From Streptomyces sp. TSRI0107 (GTDB taxonomy: Bacteria; Actinomycetota; Actinomycetes; Streptomycetales; Streptomycetaceae): a DNA stretch of 64,000 nt. Positions 1 through 7,923 of this stretch are shown one piece after another; the first letter of the stretch is position 1; the number at the start of each line of letters is the position of its first letter. The translations under genes and the position numbers were made by a program. Below the pieces are notes generated by a model that worked only from the letters and a program-made list of their open reading frames with translations, did no database searches and was not told where the DNA came from. The stretch is from contig NZ_LIVZ01000006.1 in NCBI RefSeq assembly GCF_001905845.1, forward strand, positions 372,001 through 436,000, written 5' to 3'.

Positions 1-743
1 CCGGCGACGGCGTGAACGACGTGCTCGCGCTGAAGGACGCCGACATCGGCGTGGCGATGGGCACCGGTTCGGAGGCGACCCGGGCGGTGGCGCAGATCGT
101 GCTGCTGGACAACAGCTTCGCCACCCTGCCGTCGGTGGTCGCTGAGGGTCGCCGGGTGATCGGCAACATCACGCGCGTGGCGACCCTGTTCCTGGTGAAG
201 ACGGTCTACTCGGTGCTGCTGGCGATCCTGGTGGTCTGCTGGCAGGTGGAGTACCCGTTTCTGCCCCGCCACCTCACGCTGCTCTCCACCCTGACGATCG
301 GCGTCCCGGCCTTCTTCCTGGCCCTCGCGCCCAACAAGGAGCGGGCGAGACCCAACTTCGTGCGGCGTGTGATGCGGTACGCGATCCCGGGCGGGACGCT
401 CGCCGCGCTGGCGACGTTCGCGACTTATCTGATCGCCCGCCGGTACTACACGGGGCCGGGCGCGCTGGACGCGGAGACCAGCGCCGCCACGCTGACGCTG
501 TTCCTGATCTCGATGTGGGTGCTGGCGATCATCGCCCGCCCCTACACCTGGTGGCGGATCACGCTGGTCGCGGCGATGGGCGCGGGGTTCCTGGTGGTGC
601 TGGTGGTGCCGTGGCTCCAGGAGTTCTTCGCGCTGAAGCTGGTCGGCGTGACGATGCCGTGGATCGCCGTGGCCGTGGCGGCGGGAGCGGCGGCCGCCCT
701 GGAGTTCCTGTGGAGATGGGTCGACCGCCGCTTTCCCGCGTAG
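1..743 (+). CDS. Cation-transporting P-type ATPase, C-terminal part
   Basis: The reading frame is open from the window edge, so the 5' part lies outside. The first visible residues are GDGVND, the conserved hinge motif of the HAD phosphorylation domain of P-type ATPases. It is followed by the usual DIGVAMGTGSEATR stretch and then about six hydrophobic segments that would form the C-terminal transmembrane bundle. P-type ATPases drive ions across the membrane through an aspartyl-phosphate intermediate. The tail (segment with IGVPAFFLALAPN) resembles the CtpE-like, putative calcium-transporting actinobacterial group, but that subfamily call is from memory. The gene ends 15 bp before the convergent secreted-protein gene. 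Family certain, substrate not. Confidence 0.93.
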   Translation, partial: GDGVNDVLALKDADIGVAMGTGSEATRAVAQIVLLDNSFATLPSVVAEGRRVIGNITRVATLFLVKTVYSVLLAILVVCWQVEYPFLPRHLTLLSTLTIGVPAFFLALAPNKERARPNFVRRVMRYAIPGGTLAALATFATYLIARRYYTGPGALDAETSAATLTLFLISMWVLAIIARPYTWWRITLVAAMGAGFLVVLVVPWLQEFFALKLVGVTMPWIAVAVAAGAAAALEFLWRWVDRRFPA

Positions 744-758
744 GGCGTGGCCCGGGGC

Positions 759-1664
759 CTACTGCACGTCGACGAAGTCACCCGCGGCGTTGACGGCCGG
801 GGTGGTCGTGGTGCCCGCGAAGCTGTAGCGGTAGTAGCCGTCGACCGAGGCCTTGACCGTGGTCTTCAGGTTGCCCGTGGAGTCCGTCGTGATGGTCTTC
901 ACGTCGGTGTAGGTGCTGGAGTCCTTCTTACGGAACTGCAGCTTCACCGACTGGTTGGTGTACCCGGCGTACTTGTGGGTCTCCCAGTTCGCCCGCGACA
1001 GCTTGCCCGTGACGGTGAGGGTGGCACCCTTCTTCACCGGCTCCGGGGAGGCGTTCACGGTCAGCTGGGAGTTGCGCTGCACCAGCGTGGTGCCGAGGCT
1101 GCCCTGGTCGGCGTAACCGACCTTGGTGATGTCGAAGTCGAAGCCGTCCGGGTCCTGGCCGTTGTACGCGATGGCCAGGGCCGCGCCCTTCCAGGTGCCC
1201 GCGTCGGAGTTGAGCAGGTCGTCCTGGGCCGGGTAGATGTCGACCTTGCCGGTGCAGGTGGCGGCGGTCGCCGAGGTGGCGGTGCACTTGGCCGGGTTGT
1301 TGCCCATCAGCGGGACGGCGGACGGGGCGTCGAAGCTGCCGCGGTAGAGGTAGGGGCCGGTGACGAAGTCGTCGGCCTTGATGTCGACGTCCGCACCGTG
1401 GGTCAGCGTGTAGGTGACCGTGGTGGAGACCTGGTTGGTGGTGCCGACCTTGATGGCCTTGGCGACCTTGAAGTTGGAGAAGGTCACGTCGAGGTCGTAC
1501 GGCTGTCCCGGGGCGCGGTCGGATCCGGCCCGGGCGATCTTCGCGGCGTCGGCGCGGTAGTCGCTGTCCTGGGCGGACCCGCCGGCGGCCTGCGCGGCCG
1601 GGACGGCGAGAGCGGAGAGGGCCAGGGCGCCGGTGACGGCGGCCACGGTGGCTCGTATGCGCAT
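759..1664 (-). CDS. Secreted protein, paralogue 1 of 3
   Basis: 301 residues. The start is the ATG at 1664 (MRIRATV), which has GGGGAAC just upstream; an ATG 36 bp further out lacks this. Residues 1-26 form a Sec signal peptide ending AVPAAQA. Residues 201-301 are a domain shared nearly verbatim with the two upstream genes (LTVNASPEPVKKGATLTVTG through YYRYSFAGTTTTPAV), with a beta-rich, Ig-like composition. The middle part is related to paralogue 2 (both carry DVTF or DLTF, then IKVGTTN, then YRGS). No catalytic motif is visible. It is transcribed separately from paralogues 2 and 3, behind its own palindromic element. It is probably an exported beta-sandwich protein of unknown role; Streptomyces carry many such proteins annotated only as secreted or putative calcium-binding. 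Confidence 0.85.
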   Translation of the reverse strand: MRIRATVAAVTGALALSALAVPAAQAAGGSAQDSDYRADAAKIARAGSDRAPGQPYDLDVTFSNFKVAKAIKVGTTNQVSTTVTYTLTHGADVDIKADDFVTGPYLYRGSFDAPSAVPLMGNNPAKCTATSATAATCTGKVDIYPAQDDLLNSDAGTWKGAALAIAYNGQDPDGFDFDITKVGYADQGSLGTTLVQRNSQLTVNASPEPVKKGATLTVTGKLSRANWETHKYAGYTNQSVKLQFRKKDSSTYTDVKTITTDSTGNLKTTVKASVDGYYRYSFAGTTTTPAVNAAGDFVDVQ

Positions 1665-1680
1665 GCGTTCCCCAAGTGAA

Positions 1681-1714
1681 TGATCGTGGAGTCGAGTCAT
1701 GACTCACGTGATCA
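1681..1714 (-). promoter_or_regulatory. Palindromic operator-like element upstream of secreted paralogue 1
   Basis: An imperfect inverted repeat: TGATCGTGGAGTC at 1681-1693 against GACTCACGTGATCA at 1701-1714. The 18-mer TGACTCACGTGATCAGAT at 1700-1717 recurs with one change at 3626-3643, upstream of the paralogue 3-2 unit. It lies about 17-50 bp before the ATG at 1664. The binding protein is unknown. Confidence 0.55.
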
Positions 1715-1780
1715 GATGGCGGTGGAGGGCGCCGGGTTGCCCGGCGGTCGTACGACGGCCGAAAAAGTGCCGAAAAAGTA

Positions 1781-1805
1781 CGGCCCCGGATGGATTCCGG
1801 GGCCG
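1781..1805 (-). terminator. Intrinsic terminator after secreted paralogue 2
   Basis: A perfect 10-bp stem: CGGCCCCGGA at 1781-1790 pairs with TCCGGGGCCG at 1796-1805 across a 5-nt loop. On the minus strand it is followed by TACTTTTTCGG, giving a run of five T, which is unusually canonical for a Streptomyces terminator. It begins 20 bp after the stop codon at 1825. Confidence 0.8.
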
Positions 1806-1824
1806 TGCGGGTGCTGCGGGGTGC

Positions 1825-2751
1825 TTACTTCACGTCGACGAAGTCACCCGCGGCGCTGACGGCCGGGGTGGTCGTGGTGCCCGCGAAGCTGTAGCGGTAG
1901 TAGCCGTCGACCGAGGCCGTGACCGTGGTCTTCAGGTCGCCGGTGGAGTTCGACTTGATGGTCTTGACCGTGGTGTAGGTGCTGGTGCCGTTCTTGCGGA
2001 ACTGCAGCTTCACCGACTGGTTGGTGTAGCCGTGGTACTTGTTGTCCTCCCAGTTGGCCCGGGAGAGCTTGCCGGTGACGGTGAGGGTGGCGCCCTTCTT
2101 CACCGGCTCCGGGGAGGCGTTGACCGTCAGCTTGGAGTAGCGCTGGAGGCGGGTGGTGGCCAGGTTGTCGGCCTCGGTGTAGCCGACCTTGCTCCAGTCC
2201 GGCTCTTCCTCGTTGATCTGGTCGTTCCAGTCGATGGCGAAGCCGACGGCCTTCCAGCTGGTGGCGTCCGCGTTGATCAGGTCGCCGTAGGCCGGGTAGA
2301 TGTCGACGGTGCCCTTGCACGAGTCGGTCGTCGCGGACGTCTCGGTGCAGACCGGGTAGTCGTCGCCGATCAGGACGTTGACCGGGTTGTCGAGCGAGCC
2401 GCGGTAGATGAACACGTCCATCTCGAAGTCGGCCGCGTTCACGTCGATGTCGGCGGAGTGCGTCACCTTGAAGGTGACCGGCACGGTGACCTTGTTGGTG
2501 GTGCCGACCTTGATCGGCTTGCCGCTGTTGATCTTCACGCCGGAGAACGTGAGGTCCAGCGCGTAGGGGTCGCCGTCCAGGGCGGTGAACGGGGTCTTCG
2601 TCGCCTGCGCGGAGGCGGCCTCGTGGGCGGCCAGCGCGGTCGCGACCCGCTCGGCGCGGTCGGCGCCGCCGGTGGCGTGAGCGGCCGGCGCGACGGCGGC
2701 GGCGAGGACGAGGGCGCCGGAGACGGCGGCCACGGTGGTGCGCATACGCAT
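1825..2751 (-). CDS. Secreted protein, paralogue 2 of 3
   Basis: 308 residues from the ATG at 2751, which is preceded by GAGGAAAC; a GTG at 2763 in the same frame would overlap this ribosome site and is less likely. Signal peptide at residues 1-25 (ends APAAHA). The last 101 residues are the same domain as in paralogues 1 and 3, and the middle part matches paralogue 1. Only 13 bp separate it from the stop of paralogue 3, so the two are co-transcribed, and transcription should end at the hairpin at 1781-1805. No enzyme motif is seen; CTETSATTDSC contains a likely disulphide pair also present in the other two paralogues. Function unknown. Confidence 0.85.
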   Translation of the reverse strand: MRMRTTVAAVSGALVLAAAVAPAAHATGGADRAERVATALAAHEAASAQATKTPFTALDGDPYALDLTFSGVKINSGKPIKVGTTNKVTVPVTFKVTHSADIDVNAADFEMDVFIYRGSLDNPVNVLIGDDYPVCTETSATTDSCKGTVDIYPAYGDLINADATSWKAVGFAIDWNDQINEEEPDWSKVGYTEADNLATTRLQRYSKLTVNASPEPVKKGATLTVTGKLSRANWEDNKYHGYTNQSVKLQFRKNGTSTYTTVKTIKSNSTGDLKTTVTASVDGYYRYSFAGTTTTPAVSAAGDFVDVK

Positions 2752-2764
2752 GTGTTTCCTCACA

Positions 2765-3532
2765 TCACTTCACGTCGACGAAGTCGCCGGTGGCGTTGAC
2801 TGCAGGGGTGGTCGTGGTGCCGGCGAAGCTGTAGCGGTAGTAGCCGTCGGCCGACGCCGTGACCGTGGTCTTCAGGTCGCCGTAGGAGTTCGTCTTGATG
2901 GTCTTCAGCGTGGTGTACGTGCTGGTGCCGTTCTTGCGGTACTGCAGCTTCACCGACTGGCCGCTGTAACCGGCGTACTTCAGGGACTCCCAGTTGGCCC
3001 GGGTCAGCTTGCCCGTGACGGTGAGGGTGGCGCCCTTCTTCACCGGCTCCGGCGAGGCGTTGACCGTCAGCTTGGAGGCGCGCTGGAAGTTGAAGGACCC
3101 GGCCTTCTCCTTCCAGATGTAGTCGCCGTCGTTGGCGTCGATCCACGCGTCGACGTACCAGGTGCCGGCGCTGGCGTTGCTGAGGTAGTCCACCTTCGGG
3201 TCGACCACCACGGAGGCGGTGCAGGTGGAGGTGGTGGAGCTGACCTCCGTGCATGTCGGCTTGTCCGTGATGAGGAAGCCGTAGCCGGGGCCTTCGAGCG
3301 TGAACTCTTCGGCGCCCGCGATGCCCGAGTCGTCCTTGGCGGTCACGCTGACCTTGATGGTCTTGGCGGCGGAGATGCCCACGGACGCCTTGTTGTCGCC
3401 GTCGACGACGACCTTGGTGATCGTGGTGTCGCCGTACCCGCCGTCCCGCGTGTCGGCCTGGGCGGCCGGGACGGCGACGACCGAAAGTGCCAGGGCGCCC
3501 GTCAGGACGCCGAGGGTGGCACGCATGCGCAT
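2765..3532 (-). CDS. Secreted protein, paralogue 3 of 3, first gene of the pair
   Basis: 255 residues from the ATG at 3532, with GGGGAAG 5 bp upstream. A signal peptide ends near AVPAAQA (about residue 26). The shared 101-residue domain occupies residues 155-255. The region between is shorter than in, and different from, the other two paralogues, so the family looks like one conserved C-terminal module behind a variable N-terminal module. It is the first gene of a two-gene unit with paralogue 2. Three copies in a row point to recent tandem duplication followed by divergence of the N-terminal half. Function unknown. Confidence 0.85.
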   Translation of the reverse strand: MRMRATLGVLTGALALSVVAVPAAQADTRDGGYGDTTITKVVVDGDNKASVGISAAKTIKVSVTAKDDSGIAGAEEFTLEGPGYGFLITDKPTCTEVSSTTSTCTASVVVDPKVDYLSNASAGTWYVDAWIDANDGDYIWKEKAGSFNFQRASKLTVNASPEPVKKGATLTVTGKLTRANWESLKYAGYSGQSVKLQYRKNGTSTYTTLKTIKTNSYGDLKTTVTASADGYYRYSFAGTTTTPAVNATGDFVDVK

Positions 3533-3610
3533 GTGTCTTCCCCGTGGAGAGAAAGGGGCCCCTGCCGCCTGTCGTGCCGCGTGGCGCGTGAGGTGCTGTG
3601 GGGCCCGATC

Positions 3611-3643
3611 GATCACTGAGCCTGTTGACTCAGGTGATCAGAT
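3611..3643 (-). promoter_or_regulatory. Palindromic operator-like element upstream of secreted paralogues 3 and 2
   Basis: GATCACTGAG at 3611-3620 mirrors CTCAGGTGATC at 3629-3639. TGACTCAGGTGATCAGAT at 3626-3643 is 17/18 identical to the element at 1700-1717. It sits about 80-110 bp before the ATG at 3532. The same motif at both transcription units suggests one common regulator. Confidence 0.55.
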
Positions 3644-3736
3644 CCGCGACGCATGCGAATGGTTGTACGGCCGGTGAGAAATTTGTGCGAGAAATTTGCA
3701 AGTCCTCGCCGGCCGTACCCGAGCCCCGGTACCGGC

Positions 3737-6700
3737 TCAGTCGAACCAGCGGTCCCGCGCCAGCTCCTCCGTCCGCGACGGGTCCTCCAGCAGTGCCGCG
3801 ACCTCGAAGCGGCGCGGCCACTGCCCGGCCGCCCAGGCGAGCCCGGCGGCCACGCCCTCCAGGGTGGCTGCGTGCAGGACGCCGTCGTCCGTGAGACGCC
3901 AGTCGATCTCCACGCCGTCGACGACCAGCTCCTCGTGCTCGACGTACGAGCCGGGCGTCCGCGCGCCGAGCAGCACCCGCACCGACTCCGGTACGTCGTG
4001 CTCGGTGCCCTCGCTCGTCACCTCCCCGGTGACGGACTCGCTCAGCCGCCGCACCTGGAACAGTTCGGCCAGCTCGGCGGCCCGGCTCGGCCGGACCGGC
4101 AGCAGCGGCACCCCGCCGGTGAACGGCAGCAGGTCGGGCGAGTCGACGACGACCGCGTCGGCCGCGTCCACCACCTCCACCCGCCCGTCCACGACGGCCC
4201 GCACCTCGTCGGGCAGGGTGACCTGCTCGGGGTCGAGGTCGGCCAACGCCCCGTACAGGCCGTGCAGTTGGGCGGCGCCGACGTGCCGTTCCGGGTCGGC
4301 GAGCCGGTCCAGCAGCTCAGCCGCGCCGCCGGGCTCGTCCAGCAGGGCGGCCACGGAGGTGCGCACCCCGAGCGCCCGCAGCACCTGCTCGTCGTCGAAG
4401 CCGGTCGCGTCGGCCTCCTCGTACAGTCCCCGCAGCAGCGAATCACCGCCGGCGGCAAGCAGACCGGCGGGCCGGCGCCCGTCGAGCACCGGGTGCCCGC
4501 GCAGCCACCACGCCGTGTACGGCCGTACCACCTCATGGGTGCCGTCGGGCAGCAGCATCCGCACCGGCTGGGTGAGCGCGTCCCGCAGCGGCGGCTGCGC
4601 GAGCAGGGCCAGGGCCTGCGGCCACTTGTCGTCGTCGACCAGGTCCAGATCCCGTACGGCGACCAGCTCGGTCGCGACCGGCGGCACCGGCGTGTCCGGG
4701 AAGCGGTCCAGGATGTCCTCGCACCACACGTCCACGGCGTCCAGCAGCCCGGGATCGTCGGGCTCGGCGTAGTCGCCCTCGCGGGGCTCCAGCTCGTCCG
4801 GGTCGAGGACGACGTCCGTGGCCCGCACCAGCGCGAAGTTCACCAGGACACCGCACGCGGCGAGCGGGGCCTCACCGAACCGCTCGGCCAGCTCGGCGTC
4901 CACGTGGGCGAGTTCGCCCTCCCGCATGACCCGCGCGAACGGGCTGCCCGGGAACACCAGCTCACCGGCCGGGGCCGGCTCCCCCTCCTCGTCCGGCAGC
5001 GCGAGAGCGCCCAGCCAGGGCTCGTCCCCCGGCTCCAGACCCGCGTCCCGGACCAGGGTGAGCACGACGTCCGCCAGCTCCTCGGCGTCCAGGGAGTCCT
5101 CCTCCCAGGCGCCGCCGCCCTCGTCGTCGAGAGAGCCGGCGACGGCGGCCCGCACCTGCGGCGTGGTCAGCACGGCACGCGGGGTCGCCGGGAGGGCACC
5201 CAGCTTCTCCAGCAGCGGATGGGTGGCGTCCGGATGCGCGACCTTCAGCCCGAGCCGGGCGAGGACGTCGGCCTCGATCCCCGCGGAGTCGGCGGTCGGC
5301 AGCAGCACCCGGCGCGGCCCGATCGTCGTCCGCCCGTCGGCCAGCGGCACGGGAAGCCCGGACAACCGGTCCGGGTCGACCCCGGCAAGACTGTCGTACA
5401 GCCGCCACCACCAGCCGGCCTCCTTCTCCAGCCCCGCCAGCCGGTCCACGGCGTCGGTCAGCGACACCCGGGCCACACCCAGCGTCCGCAGCTCCGCCCG
5501 CCGCTCCAGCCCCGCCGGCAGCAGCGTCGGCAGCACCTCGGCGAGCACCCGCACCGTGTCGGCACCGGCCCCCTCGACGACCTCGGCGTCCCGGGGCCGC
5601 AACGACTCCGGCAACTCACTGTCGCCGTCGGCGGGCGGCACGGCCGGCGGCAGGAAGGACGTACGCGGCAACCGCTCGATGATCGCCTGCCGCAACGCCC
5701 CGTCCAGCTCGCCCTTGCCCAGCGGCCCCGGCACCAGATCGATGATCCCGGCGGTCACCGGCCGCCAGTCGGCGAGCAGCTCGGCGTACGCGTCGGCGGC
5801 CCGCTCCACGAGGAAGTCGGTCAGCGGCCCGGAAGCGGCGTGCCGCCGGGTCGTGTCGAGCGGGAAGGAGGCGATGAGCAGCGCGGGCACGCCGAGCGGC
5901 TCGTCGCTGGGCGTCGGCGCGTGCACGACGGGACTGGTCCGGGGCCGCGCGGGCGCACCGCTCTCCCGGTCCACGGGAACGGCCCAGGTCACCGACCAGT
6001 ACGGCCGCAGCCGCTCCTCGACGGGACGGTCGGCGAGCAGATCGGGCGTGAGCGGCCCGTGCGCGGAGGAGGTCCGCCAGGTGGTGCCCCCGTCCCGCGA
6101 GTCCTCGACGACGGTGAAGGCGCCCTCGGTACGGCGGAACAGGGTGCGCGGGGCGTCGTCCCCGATCTCGACGACGACCTCCCCCAGCCCGGGCAGGGCC
6201 AGCAGCAGCGCGTCGTCGACCGCGTGCAGCAGCCGCTCGGCGAGATCGGCGGCGGGCGTGTCACGCAACGGCAGGATGACGGCGGTGTCGTACGGCTCCG
6301 GAGCCCGCCCCTCCGCCGCGAACGGCAACCGCAGCAGCGGCACATGCCCGTCACGCCGCCGGATCTCGTCACCCAGCCCCGGACTGTGCCGCGCCACGTC
6401 GGCGGCGAGATCCCGGGCCTCGGCGAGCGACCAGCGCACCCCGCCGTACCGCCCGACGACAGCGGGCTCGTCGGTCACGGACAGCACGGCGGCGAACCCG
6501 ACACCGAACCGCCCGACCGCGCTCTCGTGCGTCTCCCGCTTCGCCGAAGCCCGCAACGTGGCCAGCGACTCCACACCGGCCGCGTCGAGCGGAGCCCCGG
6601 TGTTGGCGGCGACCAGCACGCCGTCGCGGAGGGTGAGCCGCAGCCGCCCGGGCACCTTCGCGCGCGCGGCGGCATCGGCGGCGTTCTGCGCCAGCTCGAC

Positions 6701-6865
6701 GACGAGCCGGTCCCGGTACCCGCCGAGAACCAGATCCTCCTCGGCGTTCGCGTCCTCCCGGAACCTCGCCGGACTGGTCGCCCACGCGTCCAACACCCCG
6801 CGCCGCAGCCGCCCCGTCCCGAACGGATCGGCCCCCTCGGCCGCCGGCCGCACGTACTTGCTCAC
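3737..6865 (-). CDS. Large GHKL-ATPase (sacsin/Hsp90-like N-terminal domain) protein
   Basis: 1042 residues from the GTG at 6865, which has GGAGGAG and AAGG upstream; the open frame runs further out through repeat DNA but without coding character. The N-terminal 200 residues form a GHKL-type ATP-binding fold. The N box is ELAQNAADA (residues 57-65), NTG is at 88-90, and GRFGVGF (118-124) is the glycine-rich lid motif. Such proteins are annotated in actinobacteria as sacsin N-terminal ATP-binding-like or molecular chaperone Hsp90-like. The remaining 800 residues are acidic and Leu-rich with no recognised enzyme motif, and there is no transmembrane segment or signal peptide, so it is cytoplasmic. 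It stands alone; the 10-bp tandem repeat lies 86-145 bp upstream of its start. The biological role is not established. Confidence 0.8.
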   Translation of the reverse strand: MSKYVRPAAEGADPFGTGRLRRGVLDAWATSPARFREDANAEEDLVLGGYRDRLVVELAQNAADAAARAKVPGRLRLTLRDGVLVAANTGAPLDAAGVESLATLRASAKRETHESAVGRFGVGFAAVLSVTDEPAVVGRYGGVRWSLAEARDLAADVARHSPGLGDEIRRRDGHVPLLRLPFAAEGRAPEPYDTAVILPLRDTPAADLAERLLHAVDDALLLALPGLGEVVVEIGDDAPRTLFRRTEGAFTVVEDSRDGGTTWRTSSAHGPLTPDLLADRPVEERLRPYWSVTWAVPVDRESGAPARPRTSPVVHAPTPSDEPLGVPALLIASFPLDTTRRHAASGPLTDFLVERAADAYAELLADWRPVTAGIIDLVPGPLGKGELDGALRQAIIERLPRTSFLPPAVPPADGDSELPESLRPRDAEVVEGAGADTVRVLAEVLPTLLPAGLERRAELRTLGVARVSLTDAVDRLAGLEKEAGWWWRLYDSLAGVDPDRLSGLPVPLADGRTTIGPRRVLLPTADSAGIEADVLARLGLKVAHPDATHPLLEKLGALPATPRAVLTTPQVRAAVAGSLDDEGGGAWEEDSLDAEELADVVLTLVRDAGLEPGDEPWLGALALPDEEGEPAPAGELVFPGSPFARVMREGELAHVDAELAERFGEAPLAACGVLVNFALVRATDVVLDPDELEPREGDYAEPDDPGLLDAVDVWCEDILDRFPDTPVPPVATELVAVRDLDLVDDDKWPQALALLAQPPLRDALTQPVRMLLPDGTHEVVRPYTAWWLRGHPVLDGRRPAGLLAAGGDSLLRGLYEEADATGFDDEQVLRALGVRTSVAALLDEPGGAAELLDRLADPERHVGAAQLHGLYGALADLDPEQVTLPDEVRAVVDGRVEVVDAADAVVVDSPDLLPFTGGVPLLPVRPSRAAELAELFQVRRLSESVTGEVTSEGTEHDVPESVRVLLGARTPGSYVEHEELVVDGVEIDWRLTDDGVLHAATLEGVAAGLAWAAGQWPRRFEVAALLEDPSRTEELARDRWFD

Positions 6866-6950
6866 GTTGCCTTCTCCTCCTCGACGAGAGGACGAAGGTA
6901 CCGCGAGCGAGGGCCGCGCCCGGCCCCGGGACGCGTGGGCCGGCAACGGC

Positions 6951-7010
6951 CGGGGAACGCCGGGGAACGCCGGGGAACGCCGGGGAACGCCGGGGAACGC
7001 CGGGGAACGC
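6951..7010. repeat. Six tandem copies of a 10-bp unit
   Basis: CGGGGAACGC occurs six times in succession without a mismatch. The unit is not a multiple of three, so it is not a protein repeat. It lies between the start of the GHKL-ATPase gene (6865) and the inverted-repeat region, in the likely promoter or leader of that gene. Copy number is likely variable between strains. Confidence 0.95.
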
Positions 7011-7048
7011 CCCAGGCCGTTTACGCGGAGGTCACTCGATGAGTTGCC

Positions 7049-7107
7049 GTTGGGGCCGCCCGCTTCTTGGTCAGTGTCGTGCTTCCGCGCCCCGAGTAAA
7101 GGGCGCT
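7049..7107 (+). repeat. Left arm of 59-bp perfect inverted repeat
   Basis: Begins GTTGGGGCCGCCCGC and ends GTAAAGGGCGCT. It is the exact reverse complement of 7824-7882. Similarity continues imperfectly inward to about 7216, where CCTTGACTCGG and AAGCGAGCGGGCGGCC have counterparts at 7784-7770 and 7749-7733. Confidence 0.95.
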
Positions 7108-7322
7108 TCACTCCGCTGCGCTGCGTTCCGCGTCGCCTTCGGCGATGGGCCTTTGGCCCACCCTTGACTCGGCTCGCTCCAGCACGGGTGAGAAGCGAGC
7201 GGGCGGCCCGGAGAGGCGGTGGCCCTCTGCCGGTCTCCGGCACGGTGGGCCGGCCGGTTGACCGGCGGGCGTGGGGCGCGTCAGCGCCGCGGGGGCACGC
7301 CGGGAGCGGCTTAGCGGCTATC

Positions 7323-7372
7323 GGCTGGTGGGCAGGGCTGGTGGGTGGGGCTGGTGGGCGGGGGCTGGTCGG
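7323..7372 (+). repeat. G-rich GGCTGGTGGG array, possible G-quadruplex
   Basis: Three near-copies of GGCTGGTGGG are separated by short G-runs, giving at least six runs of three or more G in 50 bp on the plus strand. This meets the usual pattern for a potential G-quadruplex. No gene covers it. Confidence 0.6.
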
Positions 7373-7823
7373 CCCCTTGTTTTCTGCGCGGTCGGTGGTG
7401 GTTCGTTGGTGGTGTTGGAAGCTTTGGGACACCGGGTGAGGAGCGCGGCCTTCGGTATCAGCAGGGGGTGGCCCTGGCAGGGTGGCCCAAAGGTACCGAT
7501 TGACCCCTGCCCTGCCCCGCCCCGCTCCGCCGGGCCCTGCCGCCCCCCACCGGCGGACAGCCGCTAGGCCGACCCGGCGTGCCGGCGAGGCGCTGACGCG
7601 CACCCCCAGCCCCCACCCACCGGTGGCCGCTCAGCCCACCCGGTGTGCCCCTGCGGCGCTGACGCGCCCCCGACCCCGGCCCGCATCCCAGCCAACACGC
7701 ACGGCATCTCCCTGGGCCCCCGTCTCTCCGGGCCGCCCGCTCGCTTCATCCCCGGGCTGGAGCGGCCCGAGTCAAGGGTGGGCCGCAGGCCCATCGGCGG
7801 AGCCGACGCGGAGCCGCAGGCGT

Positions 7824-7882
7824 AGCGCCCTTTACTCGGGGCGCGGAAGCACGACACTGACCAAGAAGCGGGCGGCCCCAAC
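7824..7882 (-). repeat. Right arm of 59-bp perfect inverted repeat
   Basis: Exact reverse complement of 7049-7107, ending 42 bp before the stop codon of the DUF3027 gene at 7924. The spacer between the arms is 716 bp, including the imperfectly matching inner parts. Confidence 0.95.
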
Positions 7883-7923
7883 AGCCACATCCAACCCCCG
7901 CCCGGCAGCAATCACCGCCACCG

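Larger units (their letters stand above)
7011..7923. repeat. Non-coding composite repeat region between GHKL-ATPase and DUF3027 genes
   Basis: About 900 bp without a credible gene: frames are open only because stop codons are rare at this GC, and their translations are Pro/Arg/Ser-rich. The region contains an outer inverted repeat (7049-7216 against about 7726-7882, the outermost 59 bp identical). Inner copies of GCGTCAGCGCC with a flanking GGCAC-CCGGG occur in opposite orientations near 7277, 7590 and 7660. There is also a G-rich array at 7323-7372. No promoter or RNA gene was recognised. Confidence 0.75.
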
